A stretch of 64,000 nt of DNA from Acidimicrobiales bacterium. Its GTDB lineage: Bacteria > Actinomycetota > Acidimicrobiia > Acidimicrobiales > Acidimicrobilacustridaceae. The translations under genes and the position numbers were made by a program. Each line of letters begins with the position of its first letter. Position 1 is the stretch's first letter. The notes below the pieces were generated by a model that worked only from the letters and a program-made list of their open reading frames with translations, was not told the origin of the DNA and searched no databases. This document shows positions 15,579 through 24,171 of the stretch, one piece after another. Where the stretch lies: positions 62,001-126,000 of the forward strand of contig JALOLR010000009.1 in NCBI GenBank assembly GCA_025455885.1, read 5' to 3'.

Positions 15579-17167
15579 CCGCGACGGGCGGCAGCCGGCT
15601 GTTGCGCTCGTCCGGGGTCGTCGCCCTCGGCACGGCGCTCAGCAGGGTCACCGGGCTCGTCCGCACCGTCGTCATCGTCTACGCGCTCGGCACGACGGCG
15701 CTGGCCGAGGCCTACAACCTCGCCAACACCACCCCCAACCTGCTCTACGACCTGGTGCTCGGCGGCATCCTGGCCGCCACGCTCGTCCCCGTCGTCGTCC
15801 AACAGCTCGACCACGACGACACCGACAGCATCAACGCCCTGGCCACCGTCGTCACCGTGGTGCTCGGGGTCACGACGGTCGTGGCGATGCTGGCCGCCCC
15901 GTTGATCATCCGGGCCTACAACCTCACCGAGTCGGGCGACGAGGCCGCCCGGCAGGCCGAGGTGGCCGTCCCGCTCCTCGTCCTGTTCATCCCCCAGATG
16001 TTCTTCTACGGGCTCACCGCGCTGGGCTCGGCGATCCTGAACGCCAAGCGCTACTTCGCGGTGCCCGCCTTCGCCCCGGTGCTCAACAACATCGTGGTGA
16101 TCTGCCTCTTCCTCGCCCTGCCGAGCCTGGCCGGGGGCGACCAGCCCACCTTCGAGCAGGTCAGGGACGACCGGGGGCTGCAGTTCCTCCTCGGCCTCGG
16201 GACCACCGCCGGGATCGTGGCGATGACCCTCGTGCTCTGGCCGGCGTTGCGCTACGCCGGCGTCCGTCTGCGTTGGCGGTTCGACCTGCGCGACCCGGCG
16301 GTCCGCCAGGTGGGGCGCCTGTCGGGCTGGACCCTCGGCTACGTGGTCGCCAACCAGGTCGCCTTCTTCACGATGATCGTCCTGGCCAACGGCGTCGACG
16401 GCGTCACCGTGTACACGACGGCCTACATCTTCTTCCAGCTCCCCTACGGGCTGTGGGCGGTGTCGGTGATGACCGCCTTCACCCCGGAGATGGCGGCCGC
16501 GGCGGTGGCCGAGGAGTGGGACCGGCTGCGGGCCCGGTTCACCTACGGGCTGCGCCTGGTGCTGGTCCTGATGTTGCCCGCCGCGGTGGGGATGGCCCTG
16601 CTCGCCGGACCCGGGGTGGAGCTCGTGCTCGAACGAGGGGCCCTCGACGCCGCCTCGTCGGACACCATCGCCACGACCCTCGCCGCCCTGGCCGTCGGTC
16701 TGCCGTTCTTCTCGGCGTACCTCTTCGCCATGCGGGGGTTCTACGCCCTCCGCGACACCCGTACGCCGTTCGTGGTGAACGTAGGCGAGAACGTCCTCAC
16801 GATCGTCCTGGCCGTCGCCCTCGTCGGCCCGTTCGGGGTCGAGGGTCTGGCGGCGGCGTTCTCGGGGGGCTACGTGGTGTTCAGCGTGGTGGCGCTGGTG
16901 GTGCTGCAGCGCCGCATCGGCCCGTGGTTCGACCGAAGCACCGCCCGGGGGATCGTGCGGCTGGCCGCGGCGACGACGGTGATGGCACTGGTGGTCGGGG
17001 GTGTGCTGTGGGGGCTCGGCACCGGTCTGGCCGCATCGGTCCTGGCGGGGCTGGCGGGGTCGGCGGCCTACGTCGTGGTGTTGCTGGCGCTGCGGGCCGA
17101 GGAGCTACGGGCGGTCACCGACCGCCTGCGACGGACCGACCGTCGCGCCGCGGAGCGCTCCGGTTAG
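15575..17167 (+). CDS. murJ: MurJ-type lipid II flippase
   Basis: Flips the peptidoglycan precursor lipid II across the cytoplasmic membrane. The 530-residue MATE/MOP-superfamily protein has about 14 helices and opens with the MviN signature ([25 protein letters not shown]). Later landmarks are [27 protein letters not shown] and [22 protein letters not shown]. Unlike mycobacterial MviN it has no C-terminal pseudokinase or sugar-binding domain; the chain ends soon after the last helix. ATG 15575 overlaps the upstream stop. Confidence 0.92.
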   Translation: MTATGGSRLLRSSGVVALGTALSRVTGLVRTVVIVYALGTTALAEAYNLANTTPNLLYDLVLGGILAATLVPVVVQQLDHDDTDSINALATVVTVVLGVTTVVAMLAAPLIIRAYNLTESGDEAARQAEVAVPLLVLFIPQMFFYGLTALGSAILNAKRYFAVPAFAPVLNNIVVICLFLALPSLAGGDQPTFEQVRDDRGLQFLLGLGTTAGIVAMTLVLWPALRYAGVRLRWRFDLRDPAVRQVGRLSGWTLGYVVANQVAFFTMIVLANGVDGVTVYTTAYIFFQLPYGLWAVSVMTAFTPEMAAAAVAEEWDRLRARFTYGLRLVLVLMLPAAVGMALLAGPGVELVLERGALDAASSDTIATTLAALAVGLPFFSAYLFAMRGFYALRDTRTPFVVNVGENVLTIVLAVALVGPFGVEGLAAAFSGGYVVFSVVALVVLQRRIGPWFDRSTARGIVRLAAATTVMALVVGGVLWGLGTGLAASVLAGLAGSAAYVVVLLALRAEELRAVTDRLRRTDRRAAERSG

Positions 17168-17170
17168 CCT
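17165..17170 (+). promoter_or_regulatory. candidate -10 element of pspA
   Basis: TAGCCT, whose TAG is also the murJ stop codon, is followed by GCCCGCC (7 nt) and the pspA ATG. No Shine-Dalgarno sequence is present, so pspA may be transcribed separately as a leaderless mRNA, for example under envelope stress. Confidence 0.45.
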
Positions 17171-17177
17171 GCCCGCC

Positions 17178-17996
17178 ATGGCAAACGCACTCACCCGCTG
17201 GTGGAAGTACCTCGGCGCCAAGGCCGACTCGTCGCTCGACGAGCGGGCGGACCCGAAGGTGCAGCTCGAGCAGGCCATCCGCGAGGCCCAGGATCAACAC
17301 CGGCGCCTCCGAGAGCAGGCCGCCAACGTGATCGCCAACCAGAAGCAGGCCGAGATGCGCCTGAACCGGACCATGGGCGAGTACGAGAAGCTCACCGCCA
17401 ACGCCCGCCAGGCGCTGATCATGGCCGATCAGGCCACCAAGTCCGGCGACGAGGCCAAGGCCGTCGAGTACACGCAGGCCGCCGAGGCCTTCGCGAACCG
17501 GCTCATCGCCGTCGAGCGCGACGTCGAGGACACCAAGACGCTGGTGCTGCAGTCCTCCCAGGCCGCCGAGCAGGCCAAGGCGGCCGTCGCCCAGAACTCC
17601 GCGGCGCTGCAACAGAAGCTGGCCGAACGCCAGAAGCTCCTCGGCCAGCTCGACCAGGCCAAGATGCAGGAGCAGATGAACTCGGCGATGGCGACGCTGT
17701 CGGCGACCGTCGGCGAGGACGTACCGACCTTCGAGCAGGTGCGCGAGAAGATCGAGCTGCGCTACGCGAAGGCCAAGGGCGCCCAGGAGCTCACCTCCCA
17801 GGGCGTCGAGGGGCGCATGATCGAGGTCGAGAAGGCGGCCATGAACACCGAGGCGGTGGCACGCCTCGACGTGCTGCGTGAGCAGATGGGCCTGCCCGTC
17901 GCCTCCGCCAGCCACGACGCCGCCGAGCTGTTGGCCGAGGCCAAGAAGCTCGAAGCCCCCGGCGCCTCCAGCTCCCCCGAGACGCCGGCGAGCTGA
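17178..17996 (+). CDS. pspA: PspA/IM30 family membrane-stress protein
   Basis: The 272-residue protein is nearly all helix, with long coiled coils (about residues 25-215) rich in Gln/Ala/Glu/Lys, the hallmark of PspA/IM30 (ESCRT-III-like) proteins that oligomerise on membranes and protect their integrity. The N-terminal amphipathic segment MANALTRWWKYLGAKADSSLD would insert in lipid. The C-terminus (PGASSSPETPAS) is short and disordered. It follows murJ by 10 nt but has its own -10-like hexamer. No PspB/PspC or ClgR-like regulator is in the window. Confidence 0.88.
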   Translation: MANALTRWWKYLGAKADSSLDERADPKVQLEQAIREAQDQHRRLREQAANVIANQKQAEMRLNRTMGEYEKLTANARQALIMADQATKSGDEAKAVEYTQAAEAFANRLIAVERDVEDTKTLVLQSSQAAEQAKAAVAQNSAALQQKLAERQKLLGQLDQAKMQEQMNSAMATLSATVGEDVPTFEQVREKIELRYAKAKGAQELTSQGVEGRMIEVEKAAMNTEAVARLDVLREQMGLPVASASHDAAELLAEAKKLEAPGASSSPETPAS

Positions 17997-18034
17997 CTCG
18001 TCCTTGCGGCCCGGCCCGGCCCGCGCCCCCTGGA

Positions 18035-18388
18035 TCAGAGCACGTCGATCCGGCAGCGGATGCCAGGGGCACGGGCGAGCCGTCGGTCGAGGGTGACGAG
18101 GGTCGCGTCCATCGCCTCGGCGAGGGCGACGTAGAGGGCGTCGTACCCCCGGACGTCGTCGCGCAGCTCCCACGCCCGAGCGAGGAAGGTACGGTGCGAC
18201 CAGCGCTCACCGGGCCACGCCGTCAGGTCGGCCACGGCGAGGGAGGCCGCGGTGTCGTCGAGATCGCCTCGTCGATGGTGGGCGGTGATCACGGCCAGCA
18301 CCTCGGCGTCGACGAGGTGGGGGGCGGCGTGTTCGTCGTCGGCGGCGAGGACCTGGCGGATGGCCCCGGACTCCGGCGTCGCGGCCAC
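18035..18388 (-). pseudogene. PIN-domain (VapC-like) protein lacking its N-terminal catalytic Asp
   Basis: The 117-residue frame from GTG 18388 shows a PIN nuclease body. HLVDAEVLAVI supplies the second acidic residue (E29), and YDALYVALAEAMDATLVTLDRRLA supplies D83 and D101. The first strand with the invariant Asp (typically VVVDASAALFE) is missing. Upstream in frame only SAALFEVV precedes the GTG before a TGA, and that TGA is the proB stop. The 5' end thus appears to have been lost at the proB junction. No antitoxin gene adjoins. It is probably an inactive toxin remnant or a non-catalytic PIN protein. Confidence 0.65.
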
Positions 18389-18409
18389 GACCTCGAAGAG
18401 TGCCGCGGA

Positions 18410-19504
18410 TCAGGGGAGGACGACGAGGTCGTCGACGTGGACCAGCGCCGCCGGCACGCCGTCGGGCAGGTCGGCGCTGCGCCGCCCGGCCATCGTGCGG
18501 GCGGTGGCCGCCGAGGTGCGGGCCAGGCCCTTGGCGAACACGGCGCCGCCGACGTCGACGATCTCCACCGCGTCATCGGCGTCGAAGTCACCACGCACCT
18601 CGGTCACGCCGGCCGGGAGCAACGACGCTCCACCACGCTCGAGCGCCCGGCGGGCCCCCTCGTCCACCACCAGCGTGCCCGCCGAGCCGACCGCGAAGGC
18701 GATCCACAGCTTGCGGGCCGGGAGCCGGCGGTCGTGGGGCACCACCACGGTGCCCACCCCGGGAGCACCCGCGACGGCGTCGGCCAGCACCCGGTGCCGG
18801 GCGGCGGCGGCGATGACGGTGCGCACCCCACTCCAGGCGGCGATCTTGGCCGCCGCCACCTTGGAGGCCATGCCGCCGCTCCCCCCGGCGGTGCCGGGGC
18901 CCCCGGCCAGCGCCTCGAGGGCGTGGTCGACCTCGACGATCTCCTCGATGAGCGACGCCGAGGGGTCGAGGCGGGGGTCGGCCGACAACAGCCCCGGGGT
19001 GTCGGTGAGCAGGACCAGCAGCCCCGCGTCGACGAGGTGGGCGACGAGGGCGGCCAGCCGGTCGTTGTCCCCGAAGCGGATCTCGTCGTCGGCCACGGCG
19101 TCGTTCTCGTTCACCACGGGCACCGCTCCGAGCTCGAGCAGGCGGCGCACCGTGCCCCGGGCCTGGAGGTACTGGCGGCGGTGGACGAAGTCGAGTGGGG
19201 CGAGCAGCACCTGGGCGGCCACGAGACCGTGGGCGGACAGCGTGTCGTCGTAGACCTGCATGAGCCGGCTCTGGCCGACCGCGGAGACGGCCTGGAGGGT
19301 GACGGCGTCCCGGGGGCGTCGCTCGCCGCCGAGACCGAGGGGCGGGAGCCCGGCGCCGATGGCCCCCGAGGTGACCACGACGACCTGATGACCCTGGGCG
19401 CGCAGCTCGGCGACCTCGGCGCACAGCTTGGCGACCGCGGTCGCGCTCACCCGCCCCTCGGCGTCGGTCACCGAGGAGGTGCCGATCTTGGCGACGACGA
19501 TCAT
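18410..19504 (-). CDS. proB: glutamate 5-kinase
   Basis: Phosphorylates glutamate, the first step of proline synthesis. The 364-residue protein has the amino-acid-kinase domain (residues 1-255): VVAKIGTSS, VVVVTSGAIGAG, VPVVNENDAVADDEIRFGDND and GGMASKVAAAKIA. A C-terminal PUA domain follows (about 270-355). The ATG start lies 16 nt after the obgE stop on the same strand, so the two are cotranscribed. Its stop marks the truncation point of the PIN gene. Confidence 0.95.
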   Translation of the reverse strand: MIVVAKIGTSSVTDAEGRVSATAVAKLCAEVAELRAQGHQVVVVTSGAIGAGLPPLGLGGERRPRDAVTLQAVSAVGQSRLMQVYDDTLSAHGLVAAQVLLAPLDFVHRRQYLQARGTVRRLLELGAVPVVNENDAVADDEIRFGDNDRLAALVAHLVDAGLLVLLTDTPGLLSADPRLDPSASLIEEIVEVDHALEALAGGPGTAGGSGGMASKVAAAKIAAWSGVRTVIAAAARHRVLADAVAGAPGVGTVVVPHDRRLPARKLWIAFAVGSAGTLVVDEGARRALERGGASLLPAGVTEVRGDFDADDAVEIVDVGGAVFAKGLARTSAATARTMAGRRSADLPDGVPAALVHVDDLVVLP

Positions 19505-19520
19505 CGCCGATCCCCGGGGC

Positions 19521-20813
19521 TCATTCGTCCTCGTAGTCGAAGGTCAGCCGGCCGATGTGGACGGTGTCGCCGTCACGGGCGCCGGCCCGGGCGAGGGCCT
19601 TGTCGACGCCCAGCTTCTTCAGTCGGGCGTGGGCGTAGTCGAGGGCTTCGAGGTTGGTGAGGTCCGAGAGCGCCACTGCCCGCTCGGCGGCCCGGCCGAG
19701 CACCCGGAAGCTGCCGTCGTCCTCGCGCTCCACGGTCACCCCTTCGGGGAGGGGTCGGTGGACGATGAACGCCTCGGGCTCGGGCTCGGCGGCCCGCGCC
19801 CCGCGCACCGCGTCGGCCATCCGTCCGATCAGGTGGGGCAGCCCGGCGCCGGTGACCGCCGAGATGCACAGGTCGAGCTCGACACCGTCGCCGGTGGTGA
19901 GGCCCTGCCCGGCCTCGGCGAGGGTCAGGACCTCGGGCACGAGGTCGGCCCGCGATCCCACCACGAGTCGGGGTCGGTCGGCGAGGTCGGGCTGGTACTG
20001 GCGCAGCTCGCGCTGCAACACGTCGACCTGCTCGGCGGGGAGGGCGGTGTTCATCCCGTCGTCGCCGCCGGCGAGGTCGACGAGCAGCACCAGCACGCGG
20101 GCCCGTTCGATGTGGCGCAGGAACCGGTGGCCGAGCCCCCGGCCCTCGCTGGCCCCCTCGATCAGCCCGGGGATGTCGGCCACGACGTACTCGAAGCCGT
20201 CGTCGAGGCGCACCACGCCGAGGTTGGGCTCGAGGGTGGTGAACGGGTAGTCGGCGATCTTCGGCTTGGCCGCCGACACCCGCGAGACCAGCGTCGACTT
20301 GCCGACGTTGGGGAAGCCGACGAGGGCCACGTCGGCCATGAGCTTCAACTCGAGGTTGAGCCAGCGCTCCTCGCCCACCTCGCCCTGCTCGGCGAACATC
20401 GGGGCCCGGCGCCGGTTCGACAGGAAGCGGGCGTTGCCCTTGCCGCCCCGGCCCCCGGCGGCGGCCAGCCAGCGGTCGCCGGCGTGCACGAGGTCGGCCA
20501 GGACCGTGCCGTCGCGGTCGAGCACGACGGTGCCCTCGGGCAGGTGGACGACCTGGTCGCGGCCGCCCGCCCCGTGCTTCTTCTTGCCCTGGCCGTGCGT
20601 GCCGTTCTCGGCCCGACGGTGGGGGTGGTCCCGGAAGGCCAGCAGCGAGGCCACGTTGCGGTCGGCGACGAACCAGACGTCGCCGCCCTTGCCGCCGTCG
20701 CCGCCGTCGGGCCCGCCCTTGGCGACGTGGGCCTCGCGGCGCACGGCGACGCAGCCGGCCCCGCCGTCGCCGCCCCGCACGTTGATCTGGCACTCGTCGA
20801 CGAACCCGGACAC
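19521..20813 (-). CDS. obgE: Obg-family GTPase (ribosome assembly)
   Basis: The 430-residue essential GTPase associates with the 50S subunit. An N-terminal Gly-rich Obg fold (residues 1-160: GGDGGAGCVAVRREAHV, GGRGGKGNARFLS) is followed by the G domain with P-loop GFPNVGKSTL, switch ADIPGLIEGASEGRGLG and G4-like VGSRADL (usual NKxD altered to SRAD). A C-terminal OCT-type domain (about 345-430) ends in DYEDE. The G4 substitution is an oddity that could weaken guanine specificity. GTG 20813 is 8 nt after TAGGCT, consistent with a leaderless transcript. The usual upstream neighbours rplU-rpmA lie 5.4 kb away beyond the pilin cassette and dgt. Confidence 0.94.
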   Translation of the reverse strand: MSGFVDECQINVRGGDGGAGCVAVRREAHVAKGGPDGGDGGKGGDVWFVADRNVASLLAFRDHPHRRAENGTHGQGKKKHGAGGRDQVVHLPEGTVVLDRDGTVLADLVHAGDRWLAAAGGRGGKGNARFLSNRRRAPMFAEQGEVGEERWLNLELKLMADVALVGFPNVGKSTLVSRVSAAKPKIADYPFTTLEPNLGVVRLDDGFEYVVADIPGLIEGASEGRGLGHRFLRHIERARVLVLLVDLAGGDDGMNTALPAEQVDVLQRELRQYQPDLADRPRLVVGSRADLVPEVLTLAEAGQGLTTGDGVELDLCISAVTGAGLPHLIGRMADAVRGARAAEPEPEAFIVHRPLPEGVTVEREDDGSFRVLGRAAERAVALSDLTNLEALDYAHARLKKLGVDKALARAGARDGDTVHIGRLTFDYEDE

Positions 20814-20821
20814 GACCGGTG

Positions 20822-20827
20822 AGCCTA
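20822..20827 (-). promoter_or_regulatory. candidate -10 element of obgE-proB (leaderless)
   Basis: TAGGCT on the minus strand, 8 nt before the obgE GTG. It lies in the 70-nt gap after the TadG-like gene. Confidence 0.45.
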
Positions 20828-20883
20828 CGGCGCGGGAGCGGTCCCGCCGCCGACGTTGCCGCCCGGCACTCCGGGACCGGCGG

Positions 20884-22773
20884 TCAGCGGATGAGGCGGA
20901 TGGGGTCGCCGGTCATCGCCGCCGACCACGTGGTGGTGTCCGCTGGGGTGGCGCCGGCGCCGACCACCGCCACGCGGACCTTCACCCAGCACCCGAGGGG
21001 GTCGGCCACGTTGCAGTTGTAGGTCCCGGGGATCGGGATGCGCACCTGGACGTTGCGCCCGTTGTAGTTGGCGCTGGTGATGCCCGACAGCGTGCACCCC
21101 GTCGCCGTGGCCCCCACGATCGGACCGCCGTCTCTGCTGAACGCGCACGCGAACGTGCCGGCGTAGTCGGCTGGTTGGACGAGCGTGAAGGTGGCCGAGC
21201 CGCCGCCGATGTCGGCCATGTCCCAGAAGACGAGCTGGAGGGTCTTGCCGGCCGTCTCGGGGGTGATGCGGGCCAGGAAGAACTCGGCGGTGGCGCCCAG
21301 CTGGTTCATGTAGATGGGAAGATTGCCGACCGCCGACAGCCTGACGCCCTCGAAGGTGGTGGGTGCGGCGGGGACGGTCGACAGCGACGACTGGGCGCCG
21401 ACGGCCCCGGTGCCGAACCCGGTGCGCATCGTGTAGCGGTTGTGGCCGCCGGTGGTGGGCAGCGGGGTGGCGGCGCTCTCGAGCGACCCCGCCCCGGAGG
21501 TGAGGCCACCGGTGATGTCGCGCACCGGCGAGGAGAGGTCGGCGTTGGTGCGGATCTGCACCACGTAGTCGCCCTGCTCCACCGCGCCGGCGGGGATGGT
21601 GCAGATCGGGAACCACTTGCGGTAGTGGTCGCGGAACAGCACGTTCTCACGGCCCCGGGGGGTGTCGCTGGTGATCAGGTCGAAGATGCCGTTGCCCCCC
21701 GTGCGGGCCGGGTTGATCCACGGCTGGGAGCCCTGACCGGGGTTCCCGTAGGCGTCGAAGCTGATGGCGCACACCGCCGGGTTGTCGCTGAGGTCGCTCG
21801 GGGTGTCGTCGGGGGCCCGCACGATGTAGGTGGTGACGATCGACGAGCCGTTGGCGGTGCCCTGGGCGGTGAGGTTCTGGTCGCCCATGCACCACGGCGT
21901 GCGCCCGCCCTGGTAGCGCTGACCGGCGAAGGGGTCGGTGGCGCCGAAGGTGGTCTGGAGGGTGGTGATCTGGGCGGCGCTCATGTTGTTGGTGCCGCAG
22001 GCGTCGTCGTTGAACACGAACGCCGGGTCGTAGACCTCGAAGCGCAGGGGCTGGCCGGAGGTGGCCGTGGGCCCCACGTTGACGGTGTAGAGGTAGCCCG
22101 GTCGGGAGTAGTCGGTGTTCACGCCCCCGGCGGTGTTGACCGGGTCACAGCCCGCCCAGCTCCCGCCGCACTGCCCGGCGCTGCGCTTGTCGCCGTTCTG
22201 CTTGTTGGTCGACCACCCGGCGGTGTTGAGCACGAACTGGGGGTTGAACCCCCGCTCCGGGTCCTGGCCGGCCTGGGCCTCGGGGCTCCCCATCGAGACG
22301 GGCCGGATGAACTCCGAGGTGGCGCTGCGGGAGATGGTGGGGGGCGACGTGAGCAGCGCCGACGAGAAGTACTGGTCGACCTCGGGGTCGAAGATCCGGA
22401 CCGTGAGCTCGTTGCGAGCGCTGGGGGTGACCGTGACCGTGACGCCGTTGACCCCGTTCTGGTACCCGTTCTTGCGCGCCGTCTCGATGGCCACCGAGGT
22501 GGCCTTGGTGGGCAGGTCGGGCAGGTACACCACACCGGCCAGCGAGGCCGCGTCGGCGGCGTTCTGCGCCTTCGACGCGGTCGCCGTCCAGGCGCCGAGG
22601 TCCACGGCGAAGCCCGTGAAGGCCAGGAGCGGCAGCAGGAGGAACGCGGTGAGGATGAGGACGTAGCCGTCCTCGGCACCGGAGCGGTCGCCCACGAAGC
22701 GGGCGGCACGGTGTCGGGCCGGGGGGCGGACGGAGGGGTGGGGGTCGGCGGGGGACGGTGTCGGATCAGGCAC
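20884..22773 (-). CDS. TadG-like pilus-assembly / secreted protein
   Basis: The 629-residue protein has a short basic N-terminus, one hydrophobic helix and the TadE/G-like signature (DGYVLILTAFLLLPLLAFTG, then NAADAASLAGVVYLP at about residues 36-85), followed by a ~540-residue extracytoplasmic region. That region contains several Cys (for example AGQCGGSWAGCDPVN), Ser/Thr/Asn-rich beta-type sequence and no recognised enzyme motif. It is the last gene of a four-gene minus-strand operon; the GTG start overlaps the TadE-like gene by 8 nt. It is much larger than a minor pilin, so it may be a surface-exposed tip or adhesin component, which is inference. Confidence 0.75.
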   Translation of the reverse strand: MPDPTPSPADPHPSVRPPARHRAARFVGDRSGAEDGYVLILTAFLLLPLLAFTGFAVDLGAWTATASKAQNAADAASLAGVVYLPDLPTKATSVAIETARKNGYQNGVNGVTVTVTPSARNELTVRIFDPEVDQYFSSALLTSPPTISRSATSEFIRPVSMGSPEAQAGQDPERGFNPQFVLNTAGWSTNKQNGDKRSAGQCGGSWAGCDPVNTAGGVNTDYSRPGYLYTVNVGPTATSGQPLRFEVYDPAFVFNDDACGTNNMSAAQITTLQTTFGATDPFAGQRYQGGRTPWCMGDQNLTAQGTANGSSIVTTYIVRAPDDTPSDLSDNPAVCAISFDAYGNPGQGSQPWINPARTGGNGIFDLITSDTPRGRENVLFRDHYRKWFPICTIPAGAVEQGDYVVQIRTNADLSSPVRDITGGLTSGAGSLESAATPLPTTGGHNRYTMRTGFGTGAVGAQSSLSTVPAAPTTFEGVRLSAVGNLPIYMNQLGATAEFFLARITPETAGKTLQLVFWDMADIGGGSATFTLVQPADYAGTFACAFSRDGGPIVGATATGCTLSGITSANYNGRNVQVRIPIPGTYNCNVADPLGCWVKVRVAVVGAGATPADTTTWSAAMTGDPIRLIR

Positions 22774-23419
22774 AGGAGACTCCCGTGATGCAGGGATCGA
22801 GGCGGAAGACCGAGGTGGCGGTCAGGTCGGCGGTCGGGTTGCCGATGATGCCGGTGAGCGCTTCGTAGCGGATCTTGATGTAGATGCCGAGGAAGTCGGG
22901 GTCGGTGACGTCGGTGCCCCTGCTGCGGGCCGTGGGGCACCAGGCGGCGTCCCAGTTGCCGGTGCACGTGGGGTTGCCGAAGTAGGTGAGCACGTTGCCG
23001 GCGAAGTCGACCTGGGCAGCGGAGTACACGTTGCAGCGCTGCGCGGGGATGCCCTTGGTCGTCAGGTCGTCGGCGATGGGCAGGTCGACGCACGGCTGCG
23101 GGACCCGGCCGTCGGCGGAGTCGGCCCGGAAGATCACGACCCGTTCGATCTCGCTGCCGCCCAGGGAGGCGAGCGACGCCTGCACGGACTGCAGGGCGTT
23201 GTAGTCGGCGAAGCGATCGGGGCCCTGGGTGGCGGCCGTGCGTCCGGCGGCCTCGGCGGCGCGGATGACGGTGTTCGACTCGCCCCAGGCCCGGCCGTAC
23301 TCGAGCACGCCGAGCACCAGCAGCACCAGCAGCGGCAGGACCAGCGCCAGCTCGACGAGGGCGGTGCCCTCGTCACCCCGCGCCCGCCGGGTCGCCGACG
23401 GCTCGGCGTGGCGCCCCAT
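22766..23419 (-). CDS. TadE-like minor pseudopilin (second)
   Basis: The 217-residue protein has an N-terminal TadE-type motif (GDEGTALVELALVLPLLVLLV, residues 15-35, with the conserved Glu in LVE) and then EYGRAWGESNTVIRAAEAAGRTAA. A soluble domain with at least five Cys follows (QPCVDLP, RCNVYSA, PTCTGNWDAAWC). Such proteins are processed like type IV pilins and help assemble Flp pili. Its ATG overlaps the preceding TadE stop (ATGA). The soluble domain resembles that of the preceding gene (VIFRADSADGRVPQPC versus VIFRAQDPTAGSAADQVPQTC), so the two probably arose by duplication. Confidence 0.8.
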   Translation of the reverse strand: MGRHAEPSATRRARGDEGTALVELALVLPLLVLLVLGVLEYGRAWGESNTVIRAAEAAGRTAATQGPDRFADYNALQSVQASLASLGGSEIERVVIFRADSADGRVPQPCVDLPIADDLTTKGIPAQRCNVYSAAQVDFAGNVLTYFGNPTCTGNWDAAWCPTARSRGTDVTDPDFLGIYIKIRYEALTGIIGNPTADLTATSVFRLDPCITGVSCA

Positions 23420-24171
23420 CAGTCCACCACCCCGGGCTCGAGGCGGGTGATGACCGCCTCGGAGAAGTCGAACTGGGTGCCGAAGAGACCGGTCAGGTAG
23501 GGCCGGGAGATCTCGACGTACACGCCCACGAAGTCCGGACCGCTGTAGCTGGGGGCGGCGATGGGGTTCACCGGGTCGTTGACCCGGGCGATGCCCGGCC
23601 AGTTGCACTCGGGGCTCCCGGCGCTCTCGGCGCAGTTGAAGTAGTCGGTGTTCTTGGACTCGTAGGCCCGGAAGGCGAGCTCCGCGTCGTAGACGTTGCA
23701 GGCCCCGACGTAGTTGAGCGCCGGATTGGCGTTGGGTCCGCTGCCCGAGGTGCCGACCCCGTCCTTGCAGGTCTGCGGGACCTGGTCGGCGGCCGAGCCG
23801 GCCGTGGGGTCTTGAGCCCGGAAGATGACGATCTTCTCGATCCACTCGACGGGGATGGTGCCGAGGCCCTGGCGCAACGCCTTGATGGTGACGAAGTCGG
23901 CGGTCGCCTCGGGCAGGATCGGCGGGTCGCCGGTGACGGGCGGCGGGTCGTCGTCGAGGGCCCCGAGGTTGTTGGCGGCGATCGCCGCCGAGCGGGCGCC
24001 GTCGCTGACCGCGTCCTGGGTGGTGAGCAGGTCGCGGTACATGAGCCCGAACTCGATGATCCCGAACACGATCAGGAAGAACACCGGGGCCACGATGGCG
24101 AACTCCACCAGCGTGGTGCCGTCGTCACCCCTGGCGCGGGGTGGGGCGGGGCGACGGGGTCGACGCATCAT
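23419..24171 (-). CDS. TadE-like minor pseudopilin (first)
   Basis: The 250-residue protein has an Arg/Pro-rich leader (residues 1-17), the TadE motif (GDDGTTLVEFAIVAPVFFLIV, ~15-35) and then IIEFGLMYRDLLTTQDAVSDGARSAA. A Cys-containing extracytoplasmic domain has segments parallel to the next gene (IEKIVIFRAQDPTAGS, CNVYDAELAF, GVYVEISRPYLTGLFG). The first of two tandem ATGs (24171) overlaps the pilin stop (ATGA). It is likely an envelope-anchored component of a Tad/Flp system; the ATPase, platform and peptidase genes are not in this window. Confidence 0.8.
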   Translation of the reverse strand: MMRRPRRPAPPRARGDDGTTLVEFAIVAPVFFLIVFGIIEFGLMYRDLLTTQDAVSDGARSAAIAANNLGALDDDPPPVTGDPPILPEATADFVTIKALRQGLGTIPVEWIEKIVIFRAQDPTAGSAADQVPQTCKDGVGTSGSGPNANPALNYVGACNVYDAELAFRAYESKNTDYFNCAESAGSPECNWPGIARVNDPVNPIAAPSYSGPDFVGVYVEISRPYLTGLFGTQFDFSEAVITRLEPGVVD

